From positions 1 to 44,144 of the forward strand of contig CADEFD010000026.1 in NCBI GenBank assembly GCA_902826515.1: a stretch of 44,144 bases of DNA. Direction: 5' to 3'. The translations under genes were made by a program, and so were the position numbers. This stretch comes from an uncultured Acidobacteriota bacterium. Lineage in GTDB: Bacteria; Acidobacteriota; Vicinamibacteria; Vicinamibacterales; UBA2999. The notes below the pieces were generated by a model, which saw only the letters and a program-made list of their open reading frames with translations, was not told the origin of the DNA and made no database searches. Below, piece after piece: positions 1-8,476 of this stretch; positions within the stretch are counted from its first letter, which is position 1, and every line of letters starts with the position of its first letter.

Positions 1-706
1 CCCGCGCGTCGGCGGCCAGCGCCTCGAAGACGCCGCGGTTGCTCGTGCCCATGATGACCGGCCAGAACGCTTCCGGGGAGCCGAGCGGCATCCGCCACGA
101 CTCGCGGGCCACCTCGGGGACGGCCACGCCGGCCTCGGCGTGCAGCCGCAGGAGGGCGTCGGGCTCGGCGAGGAGGGCCGCGGGGCTGATGTGGTCGAGT
201 GACGGATCTTCCCGCGTCACGGCGTCCCAGAAGTACGGCTCGCCCGGCGCGAGCACCGTCCGGCCCCACACCGTGGTCACCAGGCGTCCACCCGGCGCGA
301 GCCAGCCCCACGCCGCCCGCAGCATCGCCGCCATGTCGGGCAGGAAGAACATCCCGAAGACCGACTGGACGACGTCGAAGGACCCCGGCGCGAAGCGCAG
401 CGCCGTGACGTCGCCCGCCTCGAAGCGGACCTGCGCCAGCCCCTGATGCGCGGCATTGGCGCGGGCCACCTGCACGAGGGCCGGCGTGAGGTCCACGCCG
501 AGTACCGACCCGGTGCGGCCCACCGCCCGCGCCGCCGGCAGCGCCGACGCCCCCGTGCCGCAGCAGAGGTCGAGCACCCGCTCGCCGGTCCCCACGCCGG
601 CAAGCTCCACCGTGCGGCGGCCGTAATGGTGCCAGAAGGGCAGCTCGTCGAACGTGTCGGCGGCCTGGGTGTAGGTGGCGATGACGAGGGCGGGATCAGG
701 ACGCAT
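1..706 (-). CDS. Class I SAM-dependent methyltransferase, partial (C-terminus beyond the left edge)
   Basis: Reads leftward from an ATG at 706 and is still open at base 1, so 235 residues are visible and the C-terminus is missing. Motif I for S-adenosylmethionine binding is seen at about residues 44-52 (VLDLCCGTG), followed by an acidic strand end (GVDL) and a GDVTALRF segment, the order found in UbiE/COQ5-like Methyltransf_11/25 enzymes. The region after the Rossmann core (LAPGGRLVTTVWG) also fits that group. The substrate cannot be told; small-molecule or lipid-quinone acceptors are typical of the family. A TACAAT hexamer lies 11 bases upstream of the ATG. Divergent from the small gene at 783. 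Methyltransferase identity is firm, any finer name is not. Confidence 0.88.
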   Translation of the reverse strand, partial: MRPDPALVIATYTQAADTFDELPFWHHYGRRTVELAGVGTGERVLDLCCGTGASALPAARAVGRTGSVLGVDLTPALVQVARANAAHQGLAQVRFEAGDVTALRFAPGSFDVVQSVFGMFFLPDMAAMLRAAWGWLAPGGRLVTTVWGRTVLAPGEPYFWDAVTREDPSLDHISPAALLAEPDALLRLHAEAGVAVPEVARESWRMPLGSPEAFWPVIMGTSNRGVFEALAADAR

Positions 707-717
707 GGGCTGGGAGG

Positions 718-723
718 ATTGTA
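718..723 (-). promoter_or_regulatory. Candidate -10 element (TACAAT) for the methyltransferase at 706
   Basis: On the minus strand TACAAT ends 11 bases before the ATG, so a transcript starting 6-8 bases downstream would have almost no leader. No convincing -35 is seen. Confidence 0.4.
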
Positions 724-782
724 GCGGGCGCGGCGTACGTTAAGCTTTCGCCGCGGCACCTCCCCCGGCGCCGAGGTCGGTC

Positions 783-1181
783 ATGCAGATCCACAACCGC
801 GTCGTCGCCAGGTTCGCCGACGGCCGGATCGTCAAGGGCACCACACAGGACTTCTCGGTCACGCGGGATTTCTTCCACGTGATCCCGCCGGACCCGGGCG
901 CCGCCCCGGTCAGGATCGGTGTGCCTGCCCTCAAGGCGGTGTTCTTCGTGAAGGACCACGTCGGCAACAAGGACTACCAGGAGAAGAAGGCGTTCGACCG
1001 CCTGGTGCCCGGCCGCAAGCTGCAGGTGGTCTTCAAGGACGGCGAGACCATCGTCGGGTCGACGACCGCCTACGACGGGGCGCGCCCCGGCTTCTTCATG
1101 ACGCCGGCCGATCCGCAGTCGAACAACGACCGCATCTACGTCGTGGCGCGCGCCGTGCGCGCCGTGGCCTTCATTCAGTAA
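783..1181 (+). CDS. Small conserved-type protein of unknown function (possible DUF6982-like beta-barrel)
   Basis: 132 residues, ATG start preceded by GAGG at a usable distance. No signal peptide or membrane segment. The chain alternates short predicted strands (VVARFADGRIVKGTT, LQVVFKDGETIVGSTT) with two similar halves, which suggests a small beta-barrel of the kind annotated as DUF6982 in Acidobacteriota; that family name is from memory and uncertain. Likely cytoplasmic. It ends convergently with hisA, overlapping it by 11 bases. Function unknown. Confidence 0.75.
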   Translation: MQIHNRVVARFADGRIVKGTTQDFSVTRDFFHVIPPDPGAAPVRIGVPALKAVFFVKDHVGNKDYQEKKAFDRLVPGRKLQVVFKDGETIVGSTTAYDGARPGFFMTPADPQSNNDRIYVVARAVRAVAFIQ

Positions 1182-1887
1182 GCGGCGCCTGCACCGTGAG
1201 CAGGCCGGTGTAGATCGCCATCCCGACCACGGCGTGGATGCCGTGGCGGTCGAGCTCCTGGATCTCGGCCTCGGTCGTGATGCCGCCGGCGGCCGTTACC
1301 TGCCGCGACGTCGCCCGCGCCACGTCCAGGATCGCCTTCATGTCGGTGCCCTGCATCAGGCCTTCGCGGTCCACGTGCGTGTAAAGGAACTCGTCGCAGT
1401 AGGCCTCGAGTGCCTTCACCGCCTGCACGGCCGTGATCGGCAGCGACGTCTTCCAGCCGTGGATCACGACCTTGCCGGCCTTGCTGTCGACCGCGCCGAT
1501 GATGCGCTTGTTGCCCACGGCGCGCACGAGCTCCTGCGCGAAGGGGAGGTTCAGATACGAGTCCTGCGGATCGCCGGCCCTGGCGCCGCGGTAGAGCGAT
1601 GAGCCCACGATGACGTGCGTGGCGCCGGCGTCGATGAGCTCGAGCGCGCGCGTCGCCGAGCGCACGCCGCCGCCGACGCGGCATGGCAGCTTGCTGCAGA
1701 CGTAGCGCACGAGCGCGTCGTTGTTGCCGGTGGCCATCGCCGCATCGAGGTCGATGAGCTGTACGGCCTTGAAGCCCCGGAACTTCGCAATCCAGCCGTC
1801 GACGTCGCTCGACTCGACCGCCAGCTTCTCGCCCTGCACGAGCTGCACGATGCGCCCGGCCTTCAGATCAATCGATGGAATCAGCAC
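1171..1887 (-). CDS. hisA: HisA: ProFAR isomerase (histidine biosynthesis step 4)
   Basis: 238-residue TIM barrel that isomerises ProFAR to PRFAR, the substrate of HisHF. Starts at GTG 1887 (MLIPSIDLKAG); GGTGA precedes it. Catalytic Asp pair is at D7 (SIDL) and D134 (AVDSKAG). Phosphate-binding GGGVR (72-76), AAGGI (199-203) and VGMAIY (221-226) are all present. The usual TDI-RDG strand reads THVDREG (170-176), a variant to note. The gene sits only four bases behind the amidohydrolase stop and 11 kb from the rest of the his genes, whose cluster lacks hisA between hisH and hisF where it normally lies. It is therefore outside the reach of the his attenuator unless separately controlled. A HisF or TrpF assignment is excluded by the N-terminus and by the separate hisF at 13066. 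Confidence 0.93.
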   Translation of the reverse strand: MLIPSIDLKAGRIVQLVQGEKLAVESSDVDGWIAKFRGFKAVQLIDLDAAMATGNNDALVRYVCSKLPCRVGGGVRSATRALELIDAGATHVIVGSSLYRGARAGDPQDSYLNLPFAQELVRAVGNKRIIGAVDSKAGKVVIHGWKTSLPITAVQAVKALEAYCDEFLYTHVDREGLMQGTDMKAILDVARATSRQVTAAGGITTEAEIQELDRHGIHAVVGMAIYTGLLTVQAPLTE

Positions 1888-1891
1888 GCGT

Positions 1892-3325
1892 TCACCACAA
1901 CCCGACCTTGCCCGACACCGACGCGATGAGCTTCTGCGGGTCGAAGCCCACGCCCTTGCGAAACACCGTCTCCACCTGGCGCACGTCGCTGATGTCGCGC
2001 GACGGATCGCCGGCCACGATCATCAGGTCCGCCTGCAGGCCCGGCGCGATCGTGCCGATCTGCTTCTCGAGCCCCAGATACCTCGCGCCGTTGCGCGTGC
2101 CGATGGCAATGGCTTCGAGCGGCGTGAAGCCGGCCTCGACGAGCAGTTCGAGCTGCCGCTGGTTCGCGTAGCCGGGAATGACCCCGCCGCCGCCGGTCGG
2201 GTCGGTGCCGGCCACGAGCAGGCCGCCGGCCCGCGCGAACTCGCGTTCGAGCGCCATCGCCTTCGGAAAGAGCCGCGGATAGATGGACTGCGCGTTGCCC
2301 TCGACGCGGGCGCGGTTCTGCAGGAACTGGTCGCGGAGCTGCGGCACCAGCACGTCGAGCCCGGGCGGCAGCGGCCGGCCCGGCGTGTTGAGTTCGAAGA
2401 CCGTGAGGGTGGACGTGATGGCGACCTTCTTCTCGATGAGCGTGCGCACGAGCGTCTGGAACGCCACGCCCTTCGGATCCACGTCGGCCAGGGCCTGCTG
2501 GCCGCGGCCTTGCCCGGGGCATTCATCCGGCGTCTTGCCGGTCACGAAGTCCGTGGCCGCGAAGAAGCCGTGTTCGAGGTTGTCGATGCCGAGGGCGGCG
2601 GCCTCGGCGTAGGTCACCGAACACAGGTGCCCCGTGACCTTCAGCCCGCGCGTGTGCGCTTCGCGGATGGCGGTGCCGAGCGCGGCGCGCGAGATCTGCA
2701 TGTAGGCCTTCACCGAGGTGGCGCCTTCGTCGGCCCAGTAGGCCACGTGCCGGCGCGCGCGTTCCTCGGTCGTCACCTTGTTCATCTGGACGAACTGGTT
2801 CGGCCCGTTCACGTAGGGCATCGTGGCATCGATGGCCGGACCGGCCACCTCGCCGGCCTCCACCCGCTGCTTGAGCGTGATGTCCATGAAGCCGTTCAGG
2901 TTGCCGCCCGTGCGCATCGTCGTGACGCCGCCGGCGAGGTACAGGCGCACGAAACTCTGTCCGAGCTGCCCGTACACGCCGGGCCCGGTCGGGTAGTAGA
3001 GGTGCTCGTGCAGCATGACGAGCCCGGGCAGCACGCTCTTGCCCGCCAGGTCCACGACGCGCGCGCCCTCGGGCGCCGGTGTCGTGGCCGACGGGCCCAT
3101 GGCGGCGATGCGTCCCTCGCGCAGCACGAGCGTCTGGCCGTCGCGGGCCGGCGCCCCGGTGCCGTCGATGACACGCGCGTTCGTGAGCGCGACGACCGGC
3201 GCGTCGATGCTGACGAAGTCGCGGATGGCGTCGCCGATCGGGGCGCGCTGCGCCGCGCCGCGCGCGGTCAGCGCGACGAGGGCCAGCCCGAGTGCGGCGG
3301 CGCCGAGACGAAAGGGGGCGCGCAC
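1892..3325 (-). CDS. Exported metal-dependent amidohydrolase (imidazolonepropionase-like, COG1228 type)
   Basis: 477 residues from GTG 3325, chosen because it opens two bases after the cupin stop and gives a clean signal peptide (residues 1-26, ending ARGAAQ); longer versions would overlap the cupin gene. Amidohydrolase metal ligands are in order: H106-x-H108 (HEH), K206 as candidate carbamylated lysine (SVKAYM), H233 (TGHL), H252 (LEHG) and D375 (AGTDPTGG). Family members hydrolyse cyclic amides or dipeptides; the substrate here is not known. Probably periplasmic. Located between a cupin and hisA with gaps of 2 and 4 bases, so the three are likely co-transcribed. A histidine-degradation role (HutI is in the same superfamily) is tempting beside hisA, but the export signal argues against it. 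Confidence 0.9.
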   Translation of the reverse strand: MRAPFRLGAAALGLALVALTARGAAQRAPIGDAIRDFVSIDAPVVALTNARVIDGTGAPARDGQTLVLREGRIAAMGPSATTPAPEGARVVDLAGKSVLPGLVMLHEHLYYPTGPGVYGQLGQSFVRLYLAGGVTTMRTGGNLNGFMDITLKQRVEAGEVAGPAIDATMPYVNGPNQFVQMNKVTTEERARRHVAYWADEGATSVKAYMQISRAALGTAIREAHTRGLKVTGHLCSVTYAEAAALGIDNLEHGFFAATDFVTGKTPDECPGQGRGQQALADVDPKGVAFQTLVRTLIEKKVAITSTLTVFELNTPGRPLPPGLDVLVPQLRDQFLQNRARVEGNAQSIYPRLFPKAMALEREFARAGGLLVAGTDPTGGGGVIPGYANQRQLELLVEAGFTPLEAIAIGTRNGARYLGLEKQIGTIAPGLQADLMIVAGDPSRDISDVRQVETVFRKGVGFDPQKLIASVSGKVGLW

Positions 3326-3327
3326 GT

Positions 3328-3717
3328 TCAGTCGTGCCGGTGCGCGGTGGGCAGGCCGAAGCGGGCGATCGTGTCGCCTTCGAAGTCCACTTCGATGAGC
3401 ACGGCGGGTTCGTCGCCCATCACCCACGCGTCGTGACCGGGCTCGATGGCGAGCGCGGCCGGCGCCTCGTATTCCTGCACGCAGCCATCGGGGAAGTGCA
3501 CGTGGATGCGGCCGCGCGCCAGGAAGCCGACGTGCGCGTGTTCACACGTCTCGGTGTGGGTGATCGGCTTCATGTGGGTCGACCAGCGGAAGCCCGCCGG
3601 ATAAATCGCGCGCTTGATGCGGCCCGTGCCCGTGCGCACGATGTCGAGCTGCACGCCGCCCACGAGGCGCGAGTCCGCACCGGGGATCGGGGCCGTCAGG
3701 GGGTCGTGTGAGCTCAT
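3328..3717 (-). CDS. Small cupin-domain protein
   Basis: 129 residues from ATG 3717, preferred over an ATG six codons upstream because GGAGG lies eight bases before it. A single cupin barrel with a His-rich metal-site motif (THTETCEHAHVGFL) and a second motif around the EPGHDAWV strand. No signal peptide. Single-domain cupins of this size may be sensors or small-molecule enzymes; nothing more can be said. First gene of the tight cupin - amidohydrolase - hisA run; TAGAAT at 3738-3743 is a plausible -10. Confidence 0.85.
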   Translation of the reverse strand: MSSHDPLTAPIPGADSRLVGGVQLDIVRTGTGRIKRAIYPAGFRWSTHMKPITHTETCEHAHVGFLARGRIHVHFPDGCVQEYEAPAALAIEPGHDAWVMGDEPAVLIEVDFEGDTIARFGLPTAHRHD

Positions 3718-3737
3718 CGCATCCTCCGCATCCACTG

Positions 3738-3743
3738 ATTCTA
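3738..3743 (-). promoter_or_regulatory. Candidate -10 element (TAGAAT) for cupin-amidohydrolase-hisA
   Basis: TAGAAT on the minus strand ends 20 bases before the cupin ATG, leaving room for a short leader with the GGAGG ribosome site. No clear -35 seen. Confidence 0.4.
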
Positions 3744-3751
3744 CAAGGGCC

Positions 3752-5917
3752 TCAGCGCGATCCGACCTCGAAGACGTAGAGGGCGTGGCCGGTGCCGGGG
3801 TGGTTGATCTCGGGGGCCAGCGTGCGCGGCACGAGGCGCGGGCTGCCGCCGCCGAGCCCGGTCGTGACGGCGACGTACTGCTTGCCGTTGGCCGTGAACG
3901 ACACCGGGAAGCCCTGCACCGAGGTGCCGAGCCGTGTCTTCCACAGCTCCTTACCGGTCTTCACGTCGTAGGCGTGGAAATAACGGTCGAGGTCGCCGAT
4001 GAACACGAGGCCGCCGCCGGTCGAGAGTGCCGCCGTGAGGAACGGCGCGCGCTGCTCGATGCTCCACAGCTCCTTGAGCGACTTCACGTCGTAGGCGGCG
4101 AGTTTGCCGATGTTGCCGTCGCTGCCCGGCATCTCGTAGAAGCGGCGCGCGGCGGCGGTGCCGCCCTGGCCGGCCACCTGCTCGACCTTGCGCGGCGCGA
4201 TCTCCATGCACGACTGCGCCAGCGGAATCACGAGCGACTGCGTGCCGGGGTGATACGTCATCGCCTGCCAGTTGTGGCCGCCTTCGGTGGACGGGCAGGC
4301 GAGAATCCACTGGTCGAGCTTCTGCTCGAGGATGTCGGCGCGGTAGGTGGCGCGGCCCGTCTTCCTGTCGATGTCGGTGTAGACGTTCTGGAAGATCGTC
4401 TCGGCCAGATCGATGAGCGCGCCGGACTTGCGATCGAGTTTCCAGAGGATGCCCGACTTGCCGATCGTGAAGAGCGCCTTCTGCGCGCCGATGTCCACCG
4501 ATACGCGCTCGAACACCTCGTCGAGGTCGAGCGTTTCGGCCGGCAGGTGCTGGAAGCGCCACACGAGCTCACCGGTGGCGGGATTGAGCGCCACGGTCGA
4601 GGCCGTGTGCTGCGCGGCGTCGAAGACACGCGTGCCGCGGCTGACCGGCATCCACGGCTTGGCCTGCGCGGTGCCCCAGAACGTCAGATCCACGTCGGGG
4701 TCGTAGCTGCCGGCAATCCACGTCTCGCCGCCCTGCCGCATCATGTCCGGGAGGTTGTTCCAGGTGTCGCCGCCGGGTTCGCCGCTGTGCGCCACGGTGT
4801 GGAACTTCCAGGCGAGCTTTCCAGTGTCGGCATCGTAGGCGCTGATGAAGCAGCGTTCTTCGCGGTAGCGGTCGCAGCCCTGCAGGCCCTGAATGACCTT
4901 GCCCTTCACCACGATCGGGCCGCTCGTGTTCGAGAAGCCCTTGGTGGCGTCGGCAATCGTCGTGTCCCACACTTTCTTACCGGTCTTCGCGTCGAGCGCG
5001 ACGAGATGGGCGTCGGTCGTGGCGAGGTAGATCTTGTCCTGGTAGATGGCGAGGTTGCGCATCGAGCCGAAGCCGATGGCGCGGTTCGGACCCACCTGGT
5101 TGGCCCAGATGAGTTCGCCGGTGGCGCCGTCGATCGCCTGTACCTCGTTCATCGTGTTCGTGAGGTAGACGATGCCGTCGTGCACGAGCGGCATCTGCTG
5201 GTTCGAGCCGCCCTCGTTCATGTTCCACACCCAGGCGAGCTTCAGCGCGCCGACGTTCGCGGTCGTGATCTCGTCGAGTGGACTGTGGCTCCACGCCTGG
5301 TAGGTGCGCCGCGCCATCAGCCAGTCGCCGGCCGGCGGCGTCCTGAGCATCTCGTCGGTCACCGGTGTCACGCGCGGCACTTCGCCCGTGATGTAGAGAC
5401 CGCGCGCGGGCGGCGGTCCGGCGGGCCGTGCGGCGCCGCCAGCGGCGGGGGCGGCGGTCTGCGCGGTGGTCGTGGGGGCGATGCCGGTCGCGATCGTTCC
5501 GATGGGCACGTCGGTCGTGGCGGCGAGCGCCGTCGGACCCGTGGCCGCGCCGTTCATCCGCAGGATGAACGCCGTGATGTTCAGGTACTCCTCGGCGCCG
5601 AGCGTCGCGCCGCCGGGCGGCATCGACGTGCGGATGTAGTCGTAGAGTTCCTTCGTGCCGCGGCCGCGCCAGACGTTCATGAACGCCGCGCCGGCAAGCG
5701 GCGACGCTTCATTGCGTCCGCCGAGGTCGGCGAGGTGGCACGAGGCGCAGCGCGCCTGGTAGCCGTCGCGGCCGGCGGCCACCTGCGCGGCGGTGATGAC
5801 CGGGGCGGCGTTCTGCGCCGACGTCGTGCCCGGCAGTCCGGTGGCGCCGCTCACCACGAGGCCGAGCGCGAGCGCGGCGGTGGCCAGGGCGCCGTGTCTG
5901 TACGATGCGGGCGTCAT
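3752..5917 (-). CDS. PQQ-dependent dehydrogenase with N-terminal cytochrome c domain
   Basis: 721 residues from ATG 5917, whose first bases overlap the upstream stop (TGATG); AAGGG lies nine bases upstream. Domains: signal peptide (1-35), cytochrome c with C57-A-S-C60-H61 and probable axial M99 (SMPPGG), an Ala/Pro-rich linker to about residue 175, then an eight-bladed quinoprotein propeller with repeated AxDAxTGKxxW blade motifs. Known enzymes of this group oxidise alcohols, aldehydes or sugars in the periplasm and pass electrons to a cytochrome. In the best-known quinohaemoproteins the cytochrome is C-terminal; here it is N-terminal. A Cys pair at CDRYREERC replaces the vicinal Cys-Cys of methanol dehydrogenases. 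Substrate unknown. Translationally coupled to the CHRD protein. Confidence 0.92.
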   Translation of the reverse strand: MTPASYRHGALATAALALGLVVSGATGLPGTTSAQNAAPVITAAQVAAGRDGYQARCASCHLADLGGRNEASPLAGAAFMNVWRGRGTKELYDYIRTSMPPGGATLGAEEYLNITAFILRMNGAATGPTALAATTDVPIGTIATGIAPTTTAQTAAPAAGGAARPAGPPPARGLYITGEVPRVTPVTDEMLRTPPAGDWLMARRTYQAWSHSPLDEITTANVGALKLAWVWNMNEGGSNQQMPLVHDGIVYLTNTMNEVQAIDGATGELIWANQVGPNRAIGFGSMRNLAIYQDKIYLATTDAHLVALDAKTGKKVWDTTIADATKGFSNTSGPIVVKGKVIQGLQGCDRYREERCFISAYDADTGKLAWKFHTVAHSGEPGGDTWNNLPDMMRQGGETWIAGSYDPDVDLTFWGTAQAKPWMPVSRGTRVFDAAQHTASTVALNPATGELVWRFQHLPAETLDLDEVFERVSVDIGAQKALFTIGKSGILWKLDRKSGALIDLAETIFQNVYTDIDRKTGRATYRADILEQKLDQWILACPSTEGGHNWQAMTYHPGTQSLVIPLAQSCMEIAPRKVEQVAGQGGTAAARRFYEMPGSDGNIGKLAAYDVKSLKELWSIEQRAPFLTAALSTGGGLVFIGDLDRYFHAYDVKTGKELWKTRLGTSVQGFPVSFTANGKQYVAVTTGLGGGSPRLVPRTLAPEINHPGTGHALYVFEVGSR

Positions 5918-6345
5918 CAGCGTCGTCCCTTCGGAGCCATCAGCCAGCCCCACAGATTGCCGTCCGGCGCCTTCTCGCTCTGCACCTGCACGTAGAGCAG
6001 GCCCTTCGCGTAGGCGGCCGCCTGCTCGCGCGTCAGCGTGAGCGTGCCCTTGAGCGTGCCGGTCGTGCCGCCGCCTGAGGCGAACTCACCCACGAGCGGA
6101 CCGCGCAATCCCGGCCGCGGACTTTCGTAGACGCGCACCGACGTCGCCGCGGACTTCAGTCCGCGATACGTGCCCTCGATGGTGAGCGTCGTGCCGGCGA
6201 GTGTGGCCGTGGCGGAGCCGACGCCGGCGATCGTCTCCTGCATCGCCAGGTCGTTGGGCAGGGGCGACAGCCGGGCGCGCATCGGCCCGGGAGCGGCCTG
6301 TGCGGCGGCGAGCGCCAGAGAGAAGACGAGCGCGGAAAGCTGCAT
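5917..6345 (-). CDS. Exported CHRD-domain protein
   Basis: 142 residues from ATG 6345; the signal peptide (about 1-17, [17 protein letters not shown]) selects this start over upstream ones. The body matches the CHRD (chordin-like) pattern: a GSATATLAG strand, [11 protein letters not shown], a [16 protein letters not shown] segment and a terminal [20 protein letters not shown]. The role of bacterial CHRD domains is not established; they are exported and sometimes metal-related. Its stop overlaps the dehydrogenase start, suggesting the two are made together in the periplasm. TACAAT ends eight bases before the ATG, so the transcript may be leaderless. Confidence 0.88.
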   Translation of the reverse strand: MQLSALVFSLALAAAQAAPGPMRARLSPLPNDLAMQETIAGVGSATATLAGTTLTIEGTYRGLKSAATSVRVYESPRPGLRGPLVGEFASGGGTTGTLKGTLTLTREQAAAYAKGLLYVQVQSEKAPDGNLWGWLMAPKGRR

Positions 6346-6353
6346 GGCGGGGC

Positions 6354-6359
6354 ATTGTA
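6354..6359 (-). promoter_or_regulatory. Candidate -10 element (TACAAT) for the CHRD-PQQ operon
   Basis: Identical hexamer to that before the gene at 706, ending eight bases before the CHRD ATG. A start 6-8 bases downstream would give a leaderless or near-leaderless message. Confidence 0.45.
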
Positions 6360-6366
6360 GCTGCTC

Positions 6367-6390
6367 ACGCACGCCTGGACGCACGCCTGG
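6367..6390. repeat. Two perfect tandem copies of a 12-bp unit
   Basis: ACGCACGCCTGG occurs at 6367-6378 and 6379-6390, directly abutting the palindromes that follow, in the divergent gap between 6345 and 6502. Confidence 0.85.
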
Positions 6391-6474
6391 GGACTGTCCC
6401 CATTCTGGCCCGGGCCAGACTGGTGGCGGATTCTGCAAGTAATCTGGACGGAGCTTGATTGGGGACTGTCCCCA
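6388..6474. repeat. Pair of REP-like palindromes (GGGGACTGTCCCC twice, plus a CTGGCCCGGGCCAG palindrome)
   Basis: GGGGACTGTCCCC is at 6389-6401 and again at 6461-6473; CTGGCCCGGGCCAG follows the first at 6405-6418. The layout, a short palindrome with flanking CATTCTGG/CCAGAC, recurs with another core at 10539-10591. Such sets resemble REP elements mobilised by REP-associated tyrosine transposases (inference; no transposase is in the window). Confidence 0.7.
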
Positions 6475-6501
6475 TCCACACCATCACACCTACATCCGTT
6501 C

Positions 6502-7335
6502 ATGCACGAGACTCACTTCCGCGGCTGGGCCAAGCCCGGCCCGCTGCCGCCCGGCGCGTTGTCTGCGCCGGAGGTGCCGCCCAACGAATCCCTCGACGCC
6601 ATCAGCGGCCATTTCCGCCTGTTCCAGCTGCGCGACGGCCACCGCTTCTCGACCGACGACGTGCTGACCGCCTGGTATGGCACGACGTGGGCGCCGCGGG
6701 CTTCGACCGTGCTGGACCTGGGCTCCGGGATCGGCTCGGTCGGGATGGTGGCGGCGTGGCGGCTGCCGTCGGCCGCCTTCGTCACCGTGGAGGCCCAGGA
6801 CGAGAGCGTGCGCCTGGCCCGCAAGTCCGCCGCGTTCAACGGCCTCGAGGCGCGCTACGACATCCGCGCCGGCGACTTCCGCGATGCCGGTGTGCTCGCA
6901 AACGACGAGCGGTTCGACCTCGTGCTCGGCAGCCCGCCGTATTTCCCGCGCGGCACCGGCGTCGAAGGTGACCATCCGCAGAAGGTGCAGTGCCGGTTCG
7001 AGGTGCGGGGCGACATCAGCGACTACACGCGCGTGGCGATGGCGCACCTGGCGCCGGGCGGGATCTTCGCCTGCGTGTTTCCCTCGGCGCAGCTCGACCG
7101 CGTGGAACGCGCGGCGGCGGACGCCGGGGCGGTCATCGTGCGGCGGCGTCCGGTGGTGTTCCGCGAAGGCGACGCGCCCCTCGTGGACCTCTTCGCGATG
7201 ATGCGCGCGGCGGATCTGCCCGAGGCGATGCGCGCCGCGACCTGGGTCGAGCCGCCGCTCGTCATCCGCCAGGTGAACGGCCACGTACATCCGGAATACG
7301 CCGCCGTCAAACTGGCCTTTGGCTTCCCGCCCTGA
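6502..7335 (+). CDS. TrmN6/YfiC-like N6-adenine methyltransferase
   Basis: 277 residues from ATG 6502. Motif I is VLDLGSGIGSVGM (about residues 70-82), an acidic EAQDES strand follows, and motif IV reads GSPPYFP (about 150-156), a variant of the NPPY/DPPY of adenine-N6 methyltransferases. The C-terminal half (FACVFPSAQLDRVE, RxRPVVFREG) agrees with the tRNA1(Val) adenine-37 N6-methyltransferase family. The conserved first residue of NPPY is Ser here, so the exact target is uncertain. Cytoplasmic. Stands alone after the repeat region. Confidence 0.83.
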   Translation: MHETHFRGWAKPGPLPPGALSAPEVPPNESLDAISGHFRLFQLRDGHRFSTDDVLTAWYGTTWAPRASTVLDLGSGIGSVGMVAAWRLPSAAFVTVEAQDESVRLARKSAAFNGLEARYDIRAGDFRDAGVLANDERFDLVLGSPPYFPRGTGVEGDHPQKVQCRFEVRGDISDYTRVAMAHLAPGGIFACVFPSAQLDRVERAAADAGAVIVRRRPVVFREGDAPLVDLFAMMRAADLPEAMRAATWVEPPLVIRQVNGHVHPEYAAVKLAFGFPP

Positions 7336-7394
7336 CCGCCGCGCCGGCCGGCCGCATCGCTGTTACCATCGGCCCCACATTTCGGGAGGTGTCG

Positions 7395-8402
7395 ATGTCC
7401 TCACGCTCAGCGCTCGCCGGTGCCGTGTTCGTCGGCGCCGCCGCCGTCTCGCTTGCCGCGTTCCAGACCGCTGACCCGGCGCCGCATGTGGCCGCCGCGC
7501 GTGCCGCCGCGGGCACCGACTTCCTGCCGCTCTTCAACCGGCTGTGTGTGCCGCCCGCCGCCGCACCAGCCGCGGGCCGGGCGCCGGCGCCCGCACGTCC
7601 GGCAGGTCCGCCGCCGCGATCGTCGTGGCACGCCGACCCGGTGAAGGTCTTCGACAACCTCTACTTCGTGGGCCAGACCGAATACTCGGCGTGGGCGCTC
7701 GTGACCTCGGCCGGGATCATCGTGCTCGACCCGCTGTTCGACTACTCCGTGGCCGACGAAGTGGCTGGCGGCCTCGAGACGCTCGGCCTGAATCCGGCCG
7801 ACATCAAGTACGTGGTCATCAGCCACGGACATTCCGACCACGCCGGCGGCGCCTCGTTCCTGCAGGACCGCTACAAGGCGCGCGTCGTCGTCTCGGCCGA
7901 CGACTGGGACCTGATGGATCGCACGGGCGGATCGTGGCGCAAGCCGAAACGCGACATCGTCGCGAAGGACGGCCACCAGGTGACGCTCGGCGATACGACG
8001 CTCACGCTGCACCAGACGCCGGGGCACACCCTCGGCACCTTCTCCGCCATCATCCAGGTGCGTGACGGGGCCGCGCGTCACACCGTGGCCTACTGGGGCG
8101 GCACGGCGTTCAACTGGCTGGCCAACCGCGCCGGCTACATCACGAAGGAGCGTCCCGACACGTTCTGGTTCGACCAGTACATCGCGTCGGCCCGCCGCTT
8201 CCGTGACATCGCGGCGAAGGCCAACGCCGACGTGCTGCTCTCGAATCACACCGCCTTCGACGGCTCCACCACGAAGCTGCCGGCGATGGCCACGCGGCGG
8301 CCGGGCGATCCGCACCCCTACGTCATCGGCGCCGCGGGCGTCGGGCGCTACCTGACCGTGGCCGAGGAGTGTGCGCTCGCCGGACGCGCGCGCGTGCCGT
8401 AG
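7395..8402 (+). CDS. Exported metallo-beta-lactamase-fold hydrolase, subclass B3-like
   Basis: 335 residues; ATG 7395 has GGGAGGT five bases upstream and opens a signal peptide (about 1-23). After an Ala/Pro-rich stretch (residues 52-76) comes a complete MBL fold: H144-x-H146-x-D148-H149 (SHGHSDHAGG), H211 (TPGHTLG) and H285 (SNHTAFDG). This ligand pattern, including the free Asp-His and the absence of a metal Cys, is that of subclass B3 enzymes, and the N-terminal VFDNLYFVG strand is also B3-like. B3 members hydrolyse beta-lactams including carbapenems, but many relatives are lactonases or unknown. It is about 40 residues longer than classical B3 enzymes. Activity on antibiotics is not shown by the sequence. 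Confidence 0.87.
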   Translation: MSSRSALAGAVFVGAAAVSLAAFQTADPAPHVAAARAAAGTDFLPLFNRLCVPPAAAPAAGRAPAPARPAGPPPRSSWHADPVKVFDNLYFVGQTEYSAWALVTSAGIIVLDPLFDYSVADEVAGGLETLGLNPADIKYVVISHGHSDHAGGASFLQDRYKARVVVSADDWDLMDRTGGSWRKPKRDIVAKDGHQVTLGDTTLTLHQTPGHTLGTFSAIIQVRDGAARHTVAYWGGTAFNWLANRAGYITKERPDTFWFDQYIASARRFRDIAAKANADVLLSNHTAFDGSTTKLPAMATRRPGDPHPYVIGAAGVGRYLTVAEECALAGRARVP

Positions 8403-8476
8403 CCGCCACGCCGGGGTGGTAGGATGTGCCGCTTCGTGGCCCGTTCACGTCGTCCATAACTCATGCGGAGGTCCCG

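Noticed and set aside
1892..3325. Amidohydrolase as HutI (histidine degradation) because of adjacent hisA
   Set aside because: It has an export signal and no hut genes beside it; only superfamily-level similarity.
3614..5995. Rightward 793-codon open frame antisense to the PQQ dehydrogenase
   Set aside because: Arg/Ala/Val-rich, no family signature, fully overlaps a convincing gene; a product of GC-rich codon bias.
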